DNA of 15,771 nucleotides from Sphingomonadales bacterium (GCA_017304125.1 JAFKLV010000255.1:1-15771); one strand, 5' to 3'; shown: positions 1 to 8,206, counted from the stretch's first letter. Translations and numbers: made by a program. Notes: generated by a model from the sequence alone, not told the origin.

Positions 1-2315
1 TCGGCTCGCGCGTTGCCGCCATCGATGCCGATTACCACCGCCGCGGCGGTCCGCACCTGCTTGCTGCCAGAATCCGCCCATGCCCCGCCATTGGCGCTGA
101 TCGTGCCGCTGTTCGTGATCCTGGCAACGGTCGCGGGCGCGGCGGGAGTGACGAAATCGACGACGCGCAGCGCGACCGCGCCCTTGCCGTCGGCGCGGAT
201 CGTCTTGCTGTTGATGACGTCGGCGCGCGCGCCCTCGATCGATACGCCGCTGACACCGCGCCCGCCCGATTCCACCACGCCGTCATTGGTGAAGCGGAAG
301 GAATTATTCCCTCCGCTGACGTCGCGCAGGTTCACCGCGAACTGTTCGGTCGCGTCGAACGACTCGCTCTCTCCGGTGTTGCGGATCGTGCCGGTGTTGA
401 CGATATCCGCCAGCGGACCATCACCATTGGTGGCGTCGAACTGCATCCCCAGCGCATCGCCATAATCGGACTCGGTCTCGATCGTGCCGCTATTACGGAA
501 ATCGAGCGTGGGCCGCGCCTCGCCAAGTTCGCCGATGTTGAGGAACACCCCGAAGCCGTCGGTGCCGCGGATCAGCCCTTCGTTGAGGAAGCTGGCGATC
601 CCGGTAAGACCATATACGCCCTTAGTGCCGCGTACGTTGCCGCGATTGATGAAACGCATTCCGCGCGCGACATTGGCGATGTCGCGCACATAGACACCGA
701 AGTCCGCCGAATTAATGTTCGCGGTGTTGATGAGCGTGCCGTCGCCGACCGCCATCAGCCCGGCGTCGAGCGTTCCGGCGGCCGCGACGGTGACGATGGT
801 GTCCGCCCCGCTCACCTCGATGCCATGCATCTCGAAGCCGCTGTTGCCGTTGCCGAGAATGTTGTTGGACAATGTGTGCGTCGCGCTGGCGCTAAACGAG
901 CGGCCATAGCCGTCCAGCCCCGCGCCGCCCTCGATCGTGCCGGTGACGCCGTTGGTGGCGCCAGTGTAGAGGAACATGTCCTCCCGATCGCCCAGATCGA
1001 TATTGCCCGTGATCGTGCCGGAATTGACCACCATGTCGGTGCCCGCGCCGCCCAGATAGGCCACGCGTTCACCCTCGATCAGCCCGCCGGTGATCGTCCC
1101 TGCGCGCGTGCCGCCCTTCGAGAAGGTCCACACGGCGTTGCGCAGGACGGACGTGCCACGCAGGCTCTGGATCGCCGCGCCGGTGCTGGCGCGAATGTCG
1201 CCGACATTCTCGATATAATTGTCGCCGGCGGCGGCAAGCACGCCCGTGCTGCCGCCGATGATATTGCCAATGCCGCCGGAGACCGCGCCGGTGCCGGATT
1301 CGGCCTCCGTCAGATTATTGTAGAGCTTGCCGTTCTCGAGCCTGATAGCGACCCCGCCCGCGGTGGGATTGCCGTTCTGCCCCGCGACGCTGACCCGCGT
1401 GGAATTGAACACCCGGCCCGAGCTCTTGATGAGGGTGATGTCGGAAAAGGCGGCGTTGGTCGAATTGACCCAGCCATTGGCGTCAAGGAAGATATCCGCC
1501 GCCCCGCCGATGATCCCCGTGCCCTCCAGCAATTGAACCCGCGAATTGCGCGTGATGCGTAGCGATTGCGCATTGCTGACATCGATCAGGCCCGCCAAAG
1601 CGCTGTCTCCGCCCACATCGGCATCGACGATCAGCGACAGCTTCCCGTCACCCCCCTGCCCCTGACTCTGCAAGGTCGAACCCGGCTCGACGCGGATCGC
1701 CTGCTGCGTCGCATCGGGCTGATCCGAAGCTTGCACCGAAAAGCTCAACACTACCGTGCCGTCGCCCGCCAGCCGCAATGGGCCATAGAGGAGTTGCATC
1801 TGGGCATTGTTCGGCAGTTTGGCCGGGTCGCTCGGGATCGGCGAGCGCGAACGATTCTCCAGCGTCAGCACGGTATCGTTGCCGGATGCCTCATAGACGG
1901 TACCGCCGTCGAACGGGGTGCCTGTGGCCGAATCCGCGCGGACGAACTGCCGGGTATTCGCGCCCTTCACGTTGGTGAAGGTGACGTCACGCGTCTGGCT
2001 GGTGGTGGCGCGCAGCCATATCGTATCGAGGCCCCCGGCGTCGGTCAGCGGGCCGGTGGTCAGGCCGGTCAGGTCCAGCACGCCGGTATCAGCGTTGGCC
2101 CGCGAGATATCGACCACGACCCGATCGTTGCCCGTGCCTAGCGCTACCGCGATCGGCGGCTGTCCCTCGTCGAGAATCACGGTCTGATCCTGCGCGTGCG
2201 CGGTGGCTGCGATCGCCAGCGGGACGAGTGCGCTCCCGAGCAGCAAGGCGGCCCGTCCACGAGCGATGGTCTTGCGATGGCCGCGAGCGGACGCGGAAGG
2301 CATGGCACGGTTCAC
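1..2315 (-). CDS. Autotransporter-type outer-membrane adhesin, N-terminal part (runs off left edge)
   Basis: The minus frame is open, with no stop, from 2315 to the window edge (771 codons). The GTG at 2315 is preferred because AAAAGGGA lies 7 nt upstream of it; the ATG at 2303 (same frame) would sit about 19 nt from that site. Residues 1-41 form a signal peptide: an Arg/Lys-rich n-region (RGHRKTIARGR), a hydrophobic core (AALLLGSALVPLAIAA) and an AHA|Q cleavage site. The rest is low in Cys and Lys and rich in Gly, Asn, Thr, Ser and Ala. It carries recurring rungs such as ITNSGTI, IVNTGTI, FRNSGTI, VVNSGTITG and VTGTIEGG, typical of right-handed beta-helix passengers. A C-terminal 12-strand beta-barrel is expected outside the window, so type V secretion is inferred from the passenger, not seen. 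Alternatives are a filamentous-haemagglutinin-like or other beta-helical surface protein. The substrate is unknown. Confidence 0.8.
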   Translation of the reverse strand, partial: MNRAMPSASARGHRKTIARGRAALLLGSALVPLAIAATAHAQDQTVILDEGQPPIAVALGTGNDRVVVDISRANADTGVLDLTGLTTGPLTDAGGLDTIWLRATTSQTRDVTFTNVKGANTRQFVRADSATGTPFDGGTVYEASGNDTVLTLENRSRSPIPSDPAKLPNNAQMQLLYGPLRLAGDGTVVLSFSVQASDQPDATQQAIRVEPGSTLQSQGQGGDGKLSLIVDADVGGDSALAGLIDVSNAQSLRITRNSRVQLLEGTGIIGGAADIFLDANGWVNSTNAAFSDITLIKSSGRVFNSTRVSVAGQNGNPTAGGVAIRLENGKLYNNLTEAESGTGAVSGGIGNIIGGSTGVLAAAGDNYIENVGDIRASTGAAIQSLRGTSVLRNAVWTFSKGGTRAGTITGGLIEGERVAYLGGAGTDMVVNSGTITGNIDLGDREDMFLYTGATNGVTGTIEGGAGLDGYGRSFSASATHTLSNNILGNGNSGFEMHGIEVSGADTIVTVAAAGTLDAGLMAVGDGTLINTANINSADFGVYVRDIANVARGMRFINRGNVRGTKGVYGLTGIASFLNEGLIRGTDGFGVFLNIGELGEARPTLDFRNSGTIETESDYGDALGMQFDATNGDGPLADIVNTGTIRNTGESESFDATEQFAVNLRDVSGGNNSFRFTNDGVVESGGRGVSGVSIEGARADVINSKTIRADGKGAVALRVVDFVTPAAPATVARITNSGTISANGGAWADSGSKQVRTAAAVVIGIDGGNARA

Positions 2316-2672
2316 TGGAACATCCCTTTTTATCTGTTTTCATGTGGTTGCGTGCGCACCTGGTGCGCTTCACCCGTGCGGCTAGGATGAAAGGGGCATC
2401 CATTGCCGGCGCTTTGCGACCAGCCCGGACGAACCGGCGACGTAAAAGCCCGGCGTCGCGCGCACGAAGGGCGACCCGCGAACGGACTGCCCCAAATCGT
2501 TTTGGCGCTGAGTTACAGCTCGCAGCGGAAGATACGTACCTGCCTGTACGAGGCGACGGCTCGCCTGTGCTTGCCTGGCGAACGGCCACGCCGAGCCGGG
2601 TAAATCGTTGATACCGTGATAAGATCTTAAGTTTTCCGGAACCCTGTCGCTGCCAAGCAGATCAAACATGCA
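2316..2672. other. 357-bp region without a recognisable gene
   Basis: This lies between the stop of the NTF2-like protein and the adhesin start. It holds the 2354-2368 palindrome and a small hairpin at 2551-2566 (AGGCGA-CGGC-TCGCCT) with no T-run after it. A minus-strand ORF of 95 codons (2669-2382) starts 3 bp after the upstream stop, but has no ribosome binding site, no recognisable domain and many Arg/Gln residues. I do not call it as a gene. The region presumably carries the adhesin promoter and 5' leader. Confidence 0.4.
2354..2368. promoter_or_regulatory. 15-bp near-perfect palindrome upstream of the adhesin (candidate operator)
   Basis: GCGCACC-T-GGTGCGC is a perfect 7-bp inverted repeat around one central base. 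It ends 39 bp upstream of the adhesin GTG start at 2315, in the region where its promoter or 5' leader should lie. A role as a binding site for a dimeric regulator is inferred from symmetry and position only; no regulator is assigned. Confidence 0.35.
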
Positions 2673-3557
2673 TCAGGTGAGTTCATCGACTAGTAACCGC
2701 CAACCAGAGCGGTCACGGCGCCAGACACGGACATAGTAATGCTTGGTTCCGGTCTGTGAGTTTGACAGGTATCCGTAGCTGGCAGCGAGATCGCCCGCTC
2801 GCGAAAACCGCATGCCCGATGTCTGCGCCGCTCGCATATGTATGCGCTTGCCCGATGCTCGCACCGCATCACGCTTTCCCACCATGCCGCGCGCCGGCCG
2901 CAGCAGGAAGCCATCGGAGGCCAGCCACCGCGGAATGACCGTTGTGCCGCTTGTCAGGATCGCCGCGTTGAGCGCGGCGTCTGCCGAGGAGGCCGATTGC
3001 GGCCTGTCATTCTGGTCGGCATCGACAACACCGTTACGCAGCATCACTGCTTCGCTGGGAAACGGCTTGATCGATGCAGCCTTGGTCCCCGGTAGCCCAT
3101 GATCCAGGAACCAGCGCCAGCGGCCATCTGCACCCCGTTCCCAGATCGTCAAATAACGACCGCTCAGCGTGGTTTCGCCAATTGTGAAATAATATGGCCC
3201 GGTCGTGAAACCGAGATCTCCCGACCACGCGATGGCAGCGATTGCTGGTTGCCATTCGAGACGCTGTCCCGGCACATCGATGTCCTTCGCCAACGCCTCC
3301 AGCGCTGGGGTGGGATCGGGCCGGATCAGGATACCGTCGGGTGCGACATGGGTTCGAAACGCCGCCGTGATGCCGATTCGCCTCGCATCAGCGGCAAAGG
3401 CCCGCTCCGCGGCAACCAGCCCGAGCGCCTCTTGCGGAACGCGGGCCTCCACCGGCATGGCCAGCGAGTGGATGCCGAGGAACATGAGTATATTGCCCGT
3501 GGCGGCGGCCCGCACGCGCGCGCGCTTATACGAAATTTCTTTTCGGTTGATTCCCAT
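2673..3557 (-). CDS. Secreted tandem NTF2-like (SnoaL/DUF4440-type) protein
   Basis: Two similar halves of about 120 residues each resemble the NTF2-like/DUF4440 fold. The first begins LVAAERAFAADARRIG and ends in a Trp-rich strand (YLTIWERGADGRWRWFLDHG). The second begins about residue 180 (SSADAALNAAILTSG) and ends VWRRDRSGWRLLVDEL. Such domains may bind small ligands or be enzymatic; no catalytic set is evident, so no reaction is proposed. With the ATG at 3557 the N-terminus reads as a signal peptide: KRAR followed by a hydrophobic run through NILMFLGIHSLAMP and a VEA|R cleavage site. A GTG at 3620 opens the same frame 22 bp after the regulator stop and could be the real start, but neither start has a strong ribosome binding site. 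It is third in the LytS/LytTR unit, so co-transcription is likely. Confidence 0.7.
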   Translation of the reverse strand: MGINRKEISYKRARVRAAATGNILMFLGIHSLAMPVEARVPQEALGLVAAERAFAADARRIGITAAFRTHVAPDGILIRPDPTPALEALAKDIDVPGQRLEWQPAIAAIAWSGDLGFTTGPYYFTIGETTLSGRYLTIWERGADGRWRWFLDHGLPGTKAASIKPFPSEAVMLRNGVVDADQNDRPQSASSADAALNAAILTSGTTVIPRWLASDGFLLRPARGMVGKRDAVRASGKRIHMRAAQTSGMRFSRAGDLAASYGYLSNSQTGTKHYYVRVWRRDRSGWRLLVDELT

Positions 3558-3642
3558 GAGAAGATCGGAGCCGAGCGGTTGTTGCTTTCGAAAAGATTTG
3601 CGACCGGTCCCGTCGTGCACGCGACAAATGCGGCGCCTGCCG

Positions 3643-4425
3643 CTAAAGCCGCAGCGCCTTTACCACGAGCGGCTGGTAATTCGGCCCCACCTGAAGATTG
3701 GCGCCATCATTCAGCACGAGCCGCAGCACCCCCTTGCCGGGGCGTTCTACGCGAACAACGCTCTCGATGCGCACCATATGCGATCGGTGAACGCGTACCA
3801 TTAAGCTGGGATCGATGCGGCCTTCGATATCGTTCATCCTGGCGCGCAGGATATAACTCCTGATCGACGTGTAGAGCAGCACGTAGTCACGCGCGGCCTC
3901 AATCCGGTCGATCGTCCCCACCGGCACTCGTACCGCGCCCTGCCGGCCGGGGACCCAAATACCGTCGTCATACCGGCCGACAGCCGCGCTCTCCGCCGGC
4001 GGCGCAGCGTGCAGGGCCGCCACTGCAACTCGCAATTCGCGCGCCCGACCGTCCGCCTCGAGCAATGCGCGACGACGCCGTACCCGATCGATCGCGATGC
4101 GCAAGCGCTCGAAACTGACCGGCTTCAACAAATAGTCCGCAGCCTCGACCTCGAACGCCTCCATCGCGAAATCATTGAACGCGGTGATAAAAACCAGATC
4201 GGGACGGTCCTGCCCATCGCCCAGCCGCCGCGCGAGCTCCATACCGTTCAGCCCGGGCATCTGCACGTCGAGCAAGACAAGGTCGGGATTGAGCACCGCG
4301 ATCTGCTCGCCGGCTTGCTCTCCATCACCGGCGCTACCGACGACCTCGATATCGCTCATACCTGTAAGCGCCACTCTCATCCGCTCAATTGCCAGCGGCT
4401 CGTCATCTACCAACAGGACGCGCAT
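3643..4425 (-). CDS. LytTR-family response regulator (LytR/AlgR type)
   Basis: Numbered from the ATG at 4425 (a GTG codon lies directly before it), the receiver domain fills residues 1-120. It has acidic residues D7, D8 and E9, phosphoacceptor D53 in LLDVQMPG, switch Thr81 (FITAFND) and Lys101 (LLKP). A linker leads to a C-terminal LytTR DNA-binding domain at about 160-260 (TIDRIEAARDYVLLYT, then VRVHRSHMVRIESV). The ATG shares one base with the kinase stop (TGATG), which implies translational coupling to the 4425-5531 kinase. LytTR regulators bind direct repeats upstream of target promoters. The targets are unknown here; the NTF2-like gene downstream and the divergent DoxX-like gene are the natural candidates. 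Confidence 0.93.
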   Translation of the reverse strand: MRVLLVDDEPLAIERMRVALTGMSDIEVVGSAGDGEQAGEQIAVLNPDLVLLDVQMPGLNGMELARRLGDGQDRPDLVFITAFNDFAMEAFEVEAADYLLKPVSFERLRIAIDRVRRRRALLEADGRARELRVAVAALHAAPPAESAAVGRYDDGIWVPGRQGAVRVPVGTIDRIEAARDYVLLYTSIRSYILRARMNDIEGRIDPSLMVRVHRSHMVRIESVVRVERPGKGVLRLVLNDGANLQVGPNYQPLVVKALRL

Positions 4426-5531
4426 CACGCCGCCTCGATCTTCTCAGCGAAACGCAGCGGCAGTGTCAGCACCACGACGAAACCACCGTCGGTTGCGGTT
4501 GCAGACAGGTCGCATTGGTCCCCGTAAAACGCCGTCAGACGCTTGCGAACGTTCCGCAGCCCGAGGCCTGTTCCACCGGGCGACGGGGTCCCGAAACTTT
4601 GCCTGCCATCGTCTTTGATGCGCAACTGGAGCATCTCGTCAGCACACGTGGCGCGCAGCGAGAGTGTGATCGGGAGTCGCGACGGCAGCACCGCATATTT
4701 GATCGAATTCTCGACGATCGGTTGCAGCAGAAAGCTCGGAACACGAGCTTCCAATAAGGTGGCAGGACATTCGAACTCAAATCGCAGCCGCTCACCGAAA
4801 CGCACCGCTTCGATATCCAGATAGGATTGAGTAGTCGCCAGTTCTTCATCCAGCGTCACTTCTGCCTCCGGATCAGCTTCCAGCGTCAAGCGGAGAAAGT
4901 CCGAGAGCTTCATCGTCATTCGATCGGCATCCGCGTTTCGGTTCGTTACGATCAGCGACGATATGGCGTTCAACGTGTTAAACAGGAAATGCGGATTGAG
5001 TTGAAAGCGAAGCGCCGCCAGTTCGGCGTTCTGAGCGGCGTTGCGAGCCTCGGCCAGCCGGTGCTCGCTGACCCGCACCGCGCGCGCGCTAAGCATCAGC
5101 GCCAATGCGGTCGCATAAAGACCATAGATCAGGGCGAACGGCATCAGGCCGCCGTTGAACAGCCGCACCCAGGGCGCACGTCGAAGTCCGGACGCGGCGC
5201 CGAGCCTTTCCACCAGGCTCAAGTGGATTTGCGTGTCGATCGCGCCGTGAAGCAGCGCGATCGCGATCGCAACCACCGCGATTGCGGCGATCGCCTGCCG
5301 CTGTGGCAGGCGCCGGGCCAGCACGATGCATCCCGCCAGCACCGCAGACAGCGAGACCCCGATGACAAGGGTTGCGCCTTGCAACAACCGCAAACCGTCC
5401 GGCAAACGGCGGCCGGATGCAATATCGTTCGCCCCCCACAATAACAGCGCAACGATCCAAAGCAGAATGGTCAGAGCCATTCCTGTCAAGAATTCGCGCC
5501 GCCAGGGCATCGAGGATCGTTCCCGGTTCAC
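4425..5531 (-). CDS. LytS/YehU-type sensor histidine kinase
   Basis: Of 368 residues, the first ~150 form four predicted membrane helices (about 14-34, 51-72, 79-95 and 128-147) with no sizeable extracytoplasmic domain. A short coiled coil follows, then the PF06580-type histidine kinase region: H181 in LRFQLNPHFLFNTLNAISSL, the N box at 266-281 (SFLLQPIVENSIKYAV), an Asp-Asp-Gly at 307-309 and the glycine box GGTGLGLRNVRKRL at 319-332. It is the cognate partner of the LytTR regulator, with overlapping stop and start. The listed start is GTG at 5531. An in-frame ATG at 5510, preceded by GGGAA, keeps all helices and is an equally good choice. The signal is unknown and is probably sensed within the membrane. 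Confidence 0.92.
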   Translation of the reverse strand: MNRERSSMPWRREFLTGMALTILLWIVALLLWGANDIASGRRLPDGLRLLQGATLVIGVSLSAVLAGCIVLARRLPQRQAIAAIAVVAIAIALLHGAIDTQIHLSLVERLGAASGLRRAPWVRLFNGGLMPFALIYGLYATALALMLSARAVRVSEHRLAEARNAAQNAELAALRFQLNPHFLFNTLNAISSLIVTNRNADADRMTMKLSDFLRLTLEADPEAEVTLDEELATTQSYLDIEAVRFGERLRFEFECPATLLEARVPSFLLQPIVENSIKYAVLPSRLPITLSLRATCADEMLQLRIKDDGRQSFGTPSPGGTGLGLRNVRKRLTAFYGDQCDLSATATDGGFVVVLTLPLRFAEKIEAA

Positions 5532-5723
5532 GCGCCCGCTGATAACATGACAATGACGTATTCGCCGACCGTCTTCGTCGCGGGGTTATCCTAGTTCGTC
5601 GAATAATGCAGCCGATTTTTCCGTCGCGTGATTCTCCGCTTTGGTCGCGTTGCGCTCACCCGGTGCCCCCGATCCGTTATGCGGCCACGCGTTCAGCGTG
5701 ATTGGCGCGCTAGGGACAAATCT

Positions 5724-6119
5724 ATGACCACAACCATGACACGAAACAAAATCAGTCTGGCGTGCCGCATATCGGTGATCATACTGTTGGGCCTCGACGC
5801 CGCGACGATGATGTTCCGGCCAAAGGTGCTTGCTCAAGAATTCGCCGCGACCGGCTTCGCGCTGACGCAGGCACCGGCGCTCGCCGTAATTATCGCGATC
5901 GCGATCCTGCTTTACACGCCCCCGCGCACCAGGTTGATCGGCGCAATACTGGTTACGGGATTTCTTGGCGGAGCGATTTGCGCCCACTTCAGATTAGGCG
6001 AAATCGGTTCCCCACCACAACTGATCTGCTTGTTGCTTGGTGCATTGGCATGGGGCGGCGTCCCGAGCCTCCAAGGTCTGCACCGTATTGGAGTGGGCCC
6101 CGCGGTCATCACCCCTTGA
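5724..6119 (+). CDS. DoxX-like (DoxX_2 type) integral membrane protein
   Basis: A 131-residue protein with four predicted helices: SLACRISVIILLGLDAATM, the PALAVIIAIAILLYT stretch, TRLIGAILVTGFLGGAICAH and PQLICLLLGALAWGGV. The third helix, GAILVTGFLGGAICAHFRLG, matches the characteristic LGAxLLTxxLGGAxATHxRxG pattern I know from DoxX-like proteins. The ATG at 5724 is chosen because AGGGA lies 8 nt upstream; the open frame extends back to 5628 without a comparable site. The function of this family is poorly defined. It diverges from the LytS/LytTR unit across a ~190-bp intergenic region, so shared control is possible but not shown. Confidence 0.8.
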   Translation: MTTTMTRNKISLACRISVIILLGLDAATMMFRPKVLAQEFAATGFALTQAPALAVIIAIAILLYTPPRTRLIGAILVTGFLGGAICAHFRLGEIGSPPQLICLLLGALAWGGVPSLQGLHRIGVGPAVITP

Positions 6120-6171
6120 TGAAAGAGGTACGATTTGCTTCGGGAGTTGCTATGCTGGCGCACAACCACTT

Positions 6172-6342
6172 GCCTTTCCTCCACGACGCCGGGTGGTCGA
6201 ACGCTCATTCGCCTGGGCAACACGCTTTCGCGGCCTCGTCAAAGATTATGAGCGTTACGCTCAAACACTCGCCGGATTTCACGTCATCGCCTTCGCATGC
6301 ATCATGATGAAACAGGCCGCCGATATCGCCGCCAGTTCATGA
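6172..6342 (+). pseudogene. IS5-type transposase, C-terminal remnant
   Basis: About 57 codons ending at the TGA at 6340-6342. The reading RRRVVERSFAWATRFRGL, then VKDYERYAQTLAGFHVIAF and MMKQAADIAASS, matches the end of IS5-family DDE transposases, including the Glu of the VVER motif that completes the DDE triad. Everything N-terminal, including both Asp residues, is missing. Upstream of about 6170 the frame (open from 6037) no longer resembles a transposase and overlaps the end of the DoxX-like gene, so an IS copy was cut here. No intact terminal repeat could be assigned downstream. It marks a mobile-element insertion next to the damaged TonB receptor. Confidence 0.75.
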
Positions 6343-6410
6343 CAGCCTCCAGGGCCATGATCGATGTTTTCATGCGAGATACTTTTCCGATTCGATGGTG
6401 GCCGGACGGC

Positions 6411-7393
6411 TCAGAAGCGTTTGCTGAAGGAGAGTTCGGCGGCGCGCCTACGAAGACGAGGCCGGAAGCGTAGCCAGACCAGTCAGCATGGAATTTGTCG
6501 GTGAGGTTGCGCCCGCGCAGCGTGACTGTGCCGACGGATGCATTCCAGGAGATTGCCGCGTCGAAGGTCGTGAAGGCGTTGACCTTCGTGACGTTCGCCG
6601 TCTCGGTGTAGAAATCGCCATTGTGGCGCATGCTGCCGACCACGGTGATCGGCAGTGCTTTGGGCGACCACGTCACGACAATATCGGCGAGACGTTCGGG
6701 GACGTTCTGCGGCCGATTGCCCGCACGGTTGACGCCTCCGGCCTCGATCAGCTCCAGATATTCGGCGTCAAGCAGGGTCCCGCTGGCCGCGATGCTGAGT
6801 TCCGGCGTGACCGGCAGGTTCAGCGATAGTTCGAACCCACGGGATCGCTGGGCACCGCCCTGGAACACGAGGGCCGGGTTGGTCGGATCGCGAGACAGCA
6901 TATCATCCTGACGGATATAGAAGGCCGAAGCAGTCAGCTCGACGCCTGTCCCGGTCAGCGAGGTTTTCACTCCGCCTTCGTAGCTATGGCCGGTCGTCAT
7001 CTTGAACGCCGCATTCGACGCGCTGAGGAACAGGAGCCCGCTGAGCGGCGAGACGGCATAGGTGTATTGCGCGAAAAGCCGGGTGCGAGGGGCGACGCTG
7101 TAGACGGTGCCTGCACGCCAGGAGATCGGGTGATACTTCTGGCCATATGTCTGAACCGCGCCGCTCGTCGCGTTGAGGACATGCCGGTCGAGCTTCACAT
7201 CGTCGTAGCGCAAGCCGCCGACCACCAGCCACTCGTCCGTCCGATTGAGTGCATTCTCGGCAAAGATCGCGAAGGCATCCACCTTGGCGTTGATGTCCTG
7301 CCGCATATCGAAATTGGCGGGCGTGTCGGTAGAAAGGTGCCGCGAAGCCGCAGGCGCTGGGACCGGAGACACCGCGACCGAACTGCGCGGCAA
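6411..7393 (-). pseudogene. TonB-dependent receptor, truncated and frameshifted C-terminal barrel
   Basis: About 320 residues of outer-membrane beta-barrel are readable. Examples are TDTPANFDMRQDINAKVDAF, ENALNRTDEWLVVGGLRYDD, LFAQYTYAVSPLSG and VTLRGRNLTDKFHADWSGYA. The TonB box, plug domain and first strands are absent; homology seems to fade near 7370, where an unrelated plus-strand frame takes over. At the other end, the expected terminal strand ELSFSKRF followed by TGA (6411-6413) is present but in a different frame. A small indel near 6437-6446, in a GGCGGCGCGCC run, makes the open frame read on to 6302 into the IS remnant. Full-length receptors are usually 650-900 residues, so this is non-functional even if the indel is a sequencing error. 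The substrate cannot be inferred. Confidence 0.8.
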
Positions 7394-7553
7394 AGCGCGC
7401 CGGGCCGAAGGGGGCCCCGAGCGCAGCTATGGCAAGTGGCTCGACCTTGCCCGTGATCTCGCTCGCGACCGGCCGCTGCTCACCGCGCCAGGCGCCAGCC
7501 TACGGGCTTTGACGACCGGAGCATTGGTCGCCAGCGGTCGAGACAGGGATTGA
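7370..7553 (+). other. Unrecognised C-terminal reading frame fragment
   Basis: The plus frame ending with TGA at 7551-7553 reads RAEGGPERSYGKWLDLARD, then LARDRPLLTAPGASLRALTT and GALVASGRDRD. It looks like real protein in composition and amphipathic helix content, but I cannot assign a family. There is no start or ribosome binding site on this side of the junction; upstream the frame is merely a shadow of the TonB receptor barrel. It is best read as the tail of a gene whose 5' part was lost in the same rearrangement that beheaded the receptor. Confidence 0.3.
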
Positions 7554-7608
7554 ACATATCTGCGGGTGGGCTTCGGCCGCCTCGCATCCAGGAAACGGGA
7601 AACGGCTC

Positions 7609-7828
7609 GTGGACAAGCGAAAGCGCGACATCGACTATTACACGAAACGTTTGGCGGAAGCGGAGCGCCTTGGCGAGAACGCAATCGGCATCGGCAAGAC
7701 TGGCCCACGCCGATCTTGCACGCCTCTATCGCGAACGCCTGGCTGATCTCCAGGGAACGGGCGCGGGCGGAAAGGGTTTGTCCGCAAGCAATGAAGGATC
7801 CAATGATGACGGACAGCAACGACGCTAA
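7609..7828 (+). pseudogene. Small conserved-looking helical protein gene, frameshifted
   Basis: A GTG at 7609 behind GGGAAACGG opens VDKRKRDIDYYTKRLAEAER, then LGENA, in one frame. From 7685 the continuation ASARLAHADLARLYRERLAD is in the +1-shifted frame and runs to TAA at 7826-7828. Removing one A from the AA at 7683-7684 joins the two into a coherent protein of about 72 residues. It resembles small Sphingomonas proteins with a DYxxRRLAEE...AHxELAxxYRERL pattern, as I recall them; function unknown. As written, the gene cannot make the full protein. Its tail overlaps the start of the PRC-barrel gene by 26 bp, which suggests one transcription unit. Confidence 0.55.
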
Positions 7829-8195
7829 GGTGGGCGCGGAGCCCACGAACCTCCTGCTCGCTTCCAATAAGGTTGATGGCACAAAGGTCGCGACGCGCGA
7901 CGGTGATGCCCTTGGCTCGGTCTACAGCTTCATGATCAACAAGCGCACGGGTGGCGCGACCTTCGCGGTGCTGAGCCTCGGCGGGTTTCTCGGCATCGGC
8001 AAGAGCTATTATCCGCTGCCATTCGAGCTTCTCTCCTATGATCATGTCGCCGATGGCTATATCGTAACCATCGACCGCCGGCAGCTCGAGGGCGGCCCCA
8101 GCTGGGCGAACAACGCGCCTGATTTCAACCAGGCCTATGCCGACCGCGTTTCGAGCTATTACGGGGTTAGCTCCGTAGACCTGTCGATCGAGTGA
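7803..8195 (+). CDS. PRC-barrel domain protein
   Basis: A 130-residue protein. The core, about residues 18-85, is a PRC-barrel: KVDGTKVATRDGDALGSVYS, then FMINKRTGGATFAVLSLGGF, GIGKSYYPLPFELLSYD and the closing strand GYIVTIDRRQLEGGPSW. The C-terminal tail NAPDFNQAYADRVSSYYG is a frequent extension in alphaproteobacterial members. The ATG at 7803 (or the adjacent ATG at 7806) is chosen because AAGGA lies 4-8 nt upstream; an ATG at 7791 is in frame but has no such site. PRC-barrel proteins of this kind are small cytoplasmic proteins often linked to stress responses; a specific partner is not known. The next gene follows after 11 bp. Confidence 0.85.
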   Translation: MMTDSNDAKVGAEPTNLLLASNKVDGTKVATRDGDALGSVYSFMINKRTGGATFAVLSLGGFLGIGKSYYPLPFELLSYDHVADGYIVTIDRRQLEGGPSWANNAPDFNQAYADRVSSYYGVSSVDLSIE

Positions 8196-8206
8196 GGAGA
8201 CGAGGG

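Noticed and set aside
825..2141. Two long plus-strand ORFs of 245 and 191 codons (825-1562 and 1566-2141)
   Set aside because: They are in exact antisense codon register to the adhesin gene, are rich in Arg/Ala/Asp as expected from GC-rich complementary codons, and show no domain. The minus frame has a signal peptide and beta-helix repeats.
2382..2669. Minus ORF of 95 codons starting 3 bp after the NTF2-like stop
   Set aside because: There is no ribosome binding site and no family resemblance, and the reading could be chance. It is mentioned in the entry for the non-coding region but not called as a gene.
3099..3863. Plus-strand ORF of 254 codons opposite the NTF2-like gene and the regulator gene
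   Set aside because: It spans two well-supported minus-strand genes and their intergenic gap, with shadow-like composition and no recognisable motif.
5586..5987. Minus ORF of 133 codons opposite the DoxX-like gene
   Set aside because: It has no domain or start signal and lies antisense to a gene with four clear membrane helices and a good ribosome binding site.
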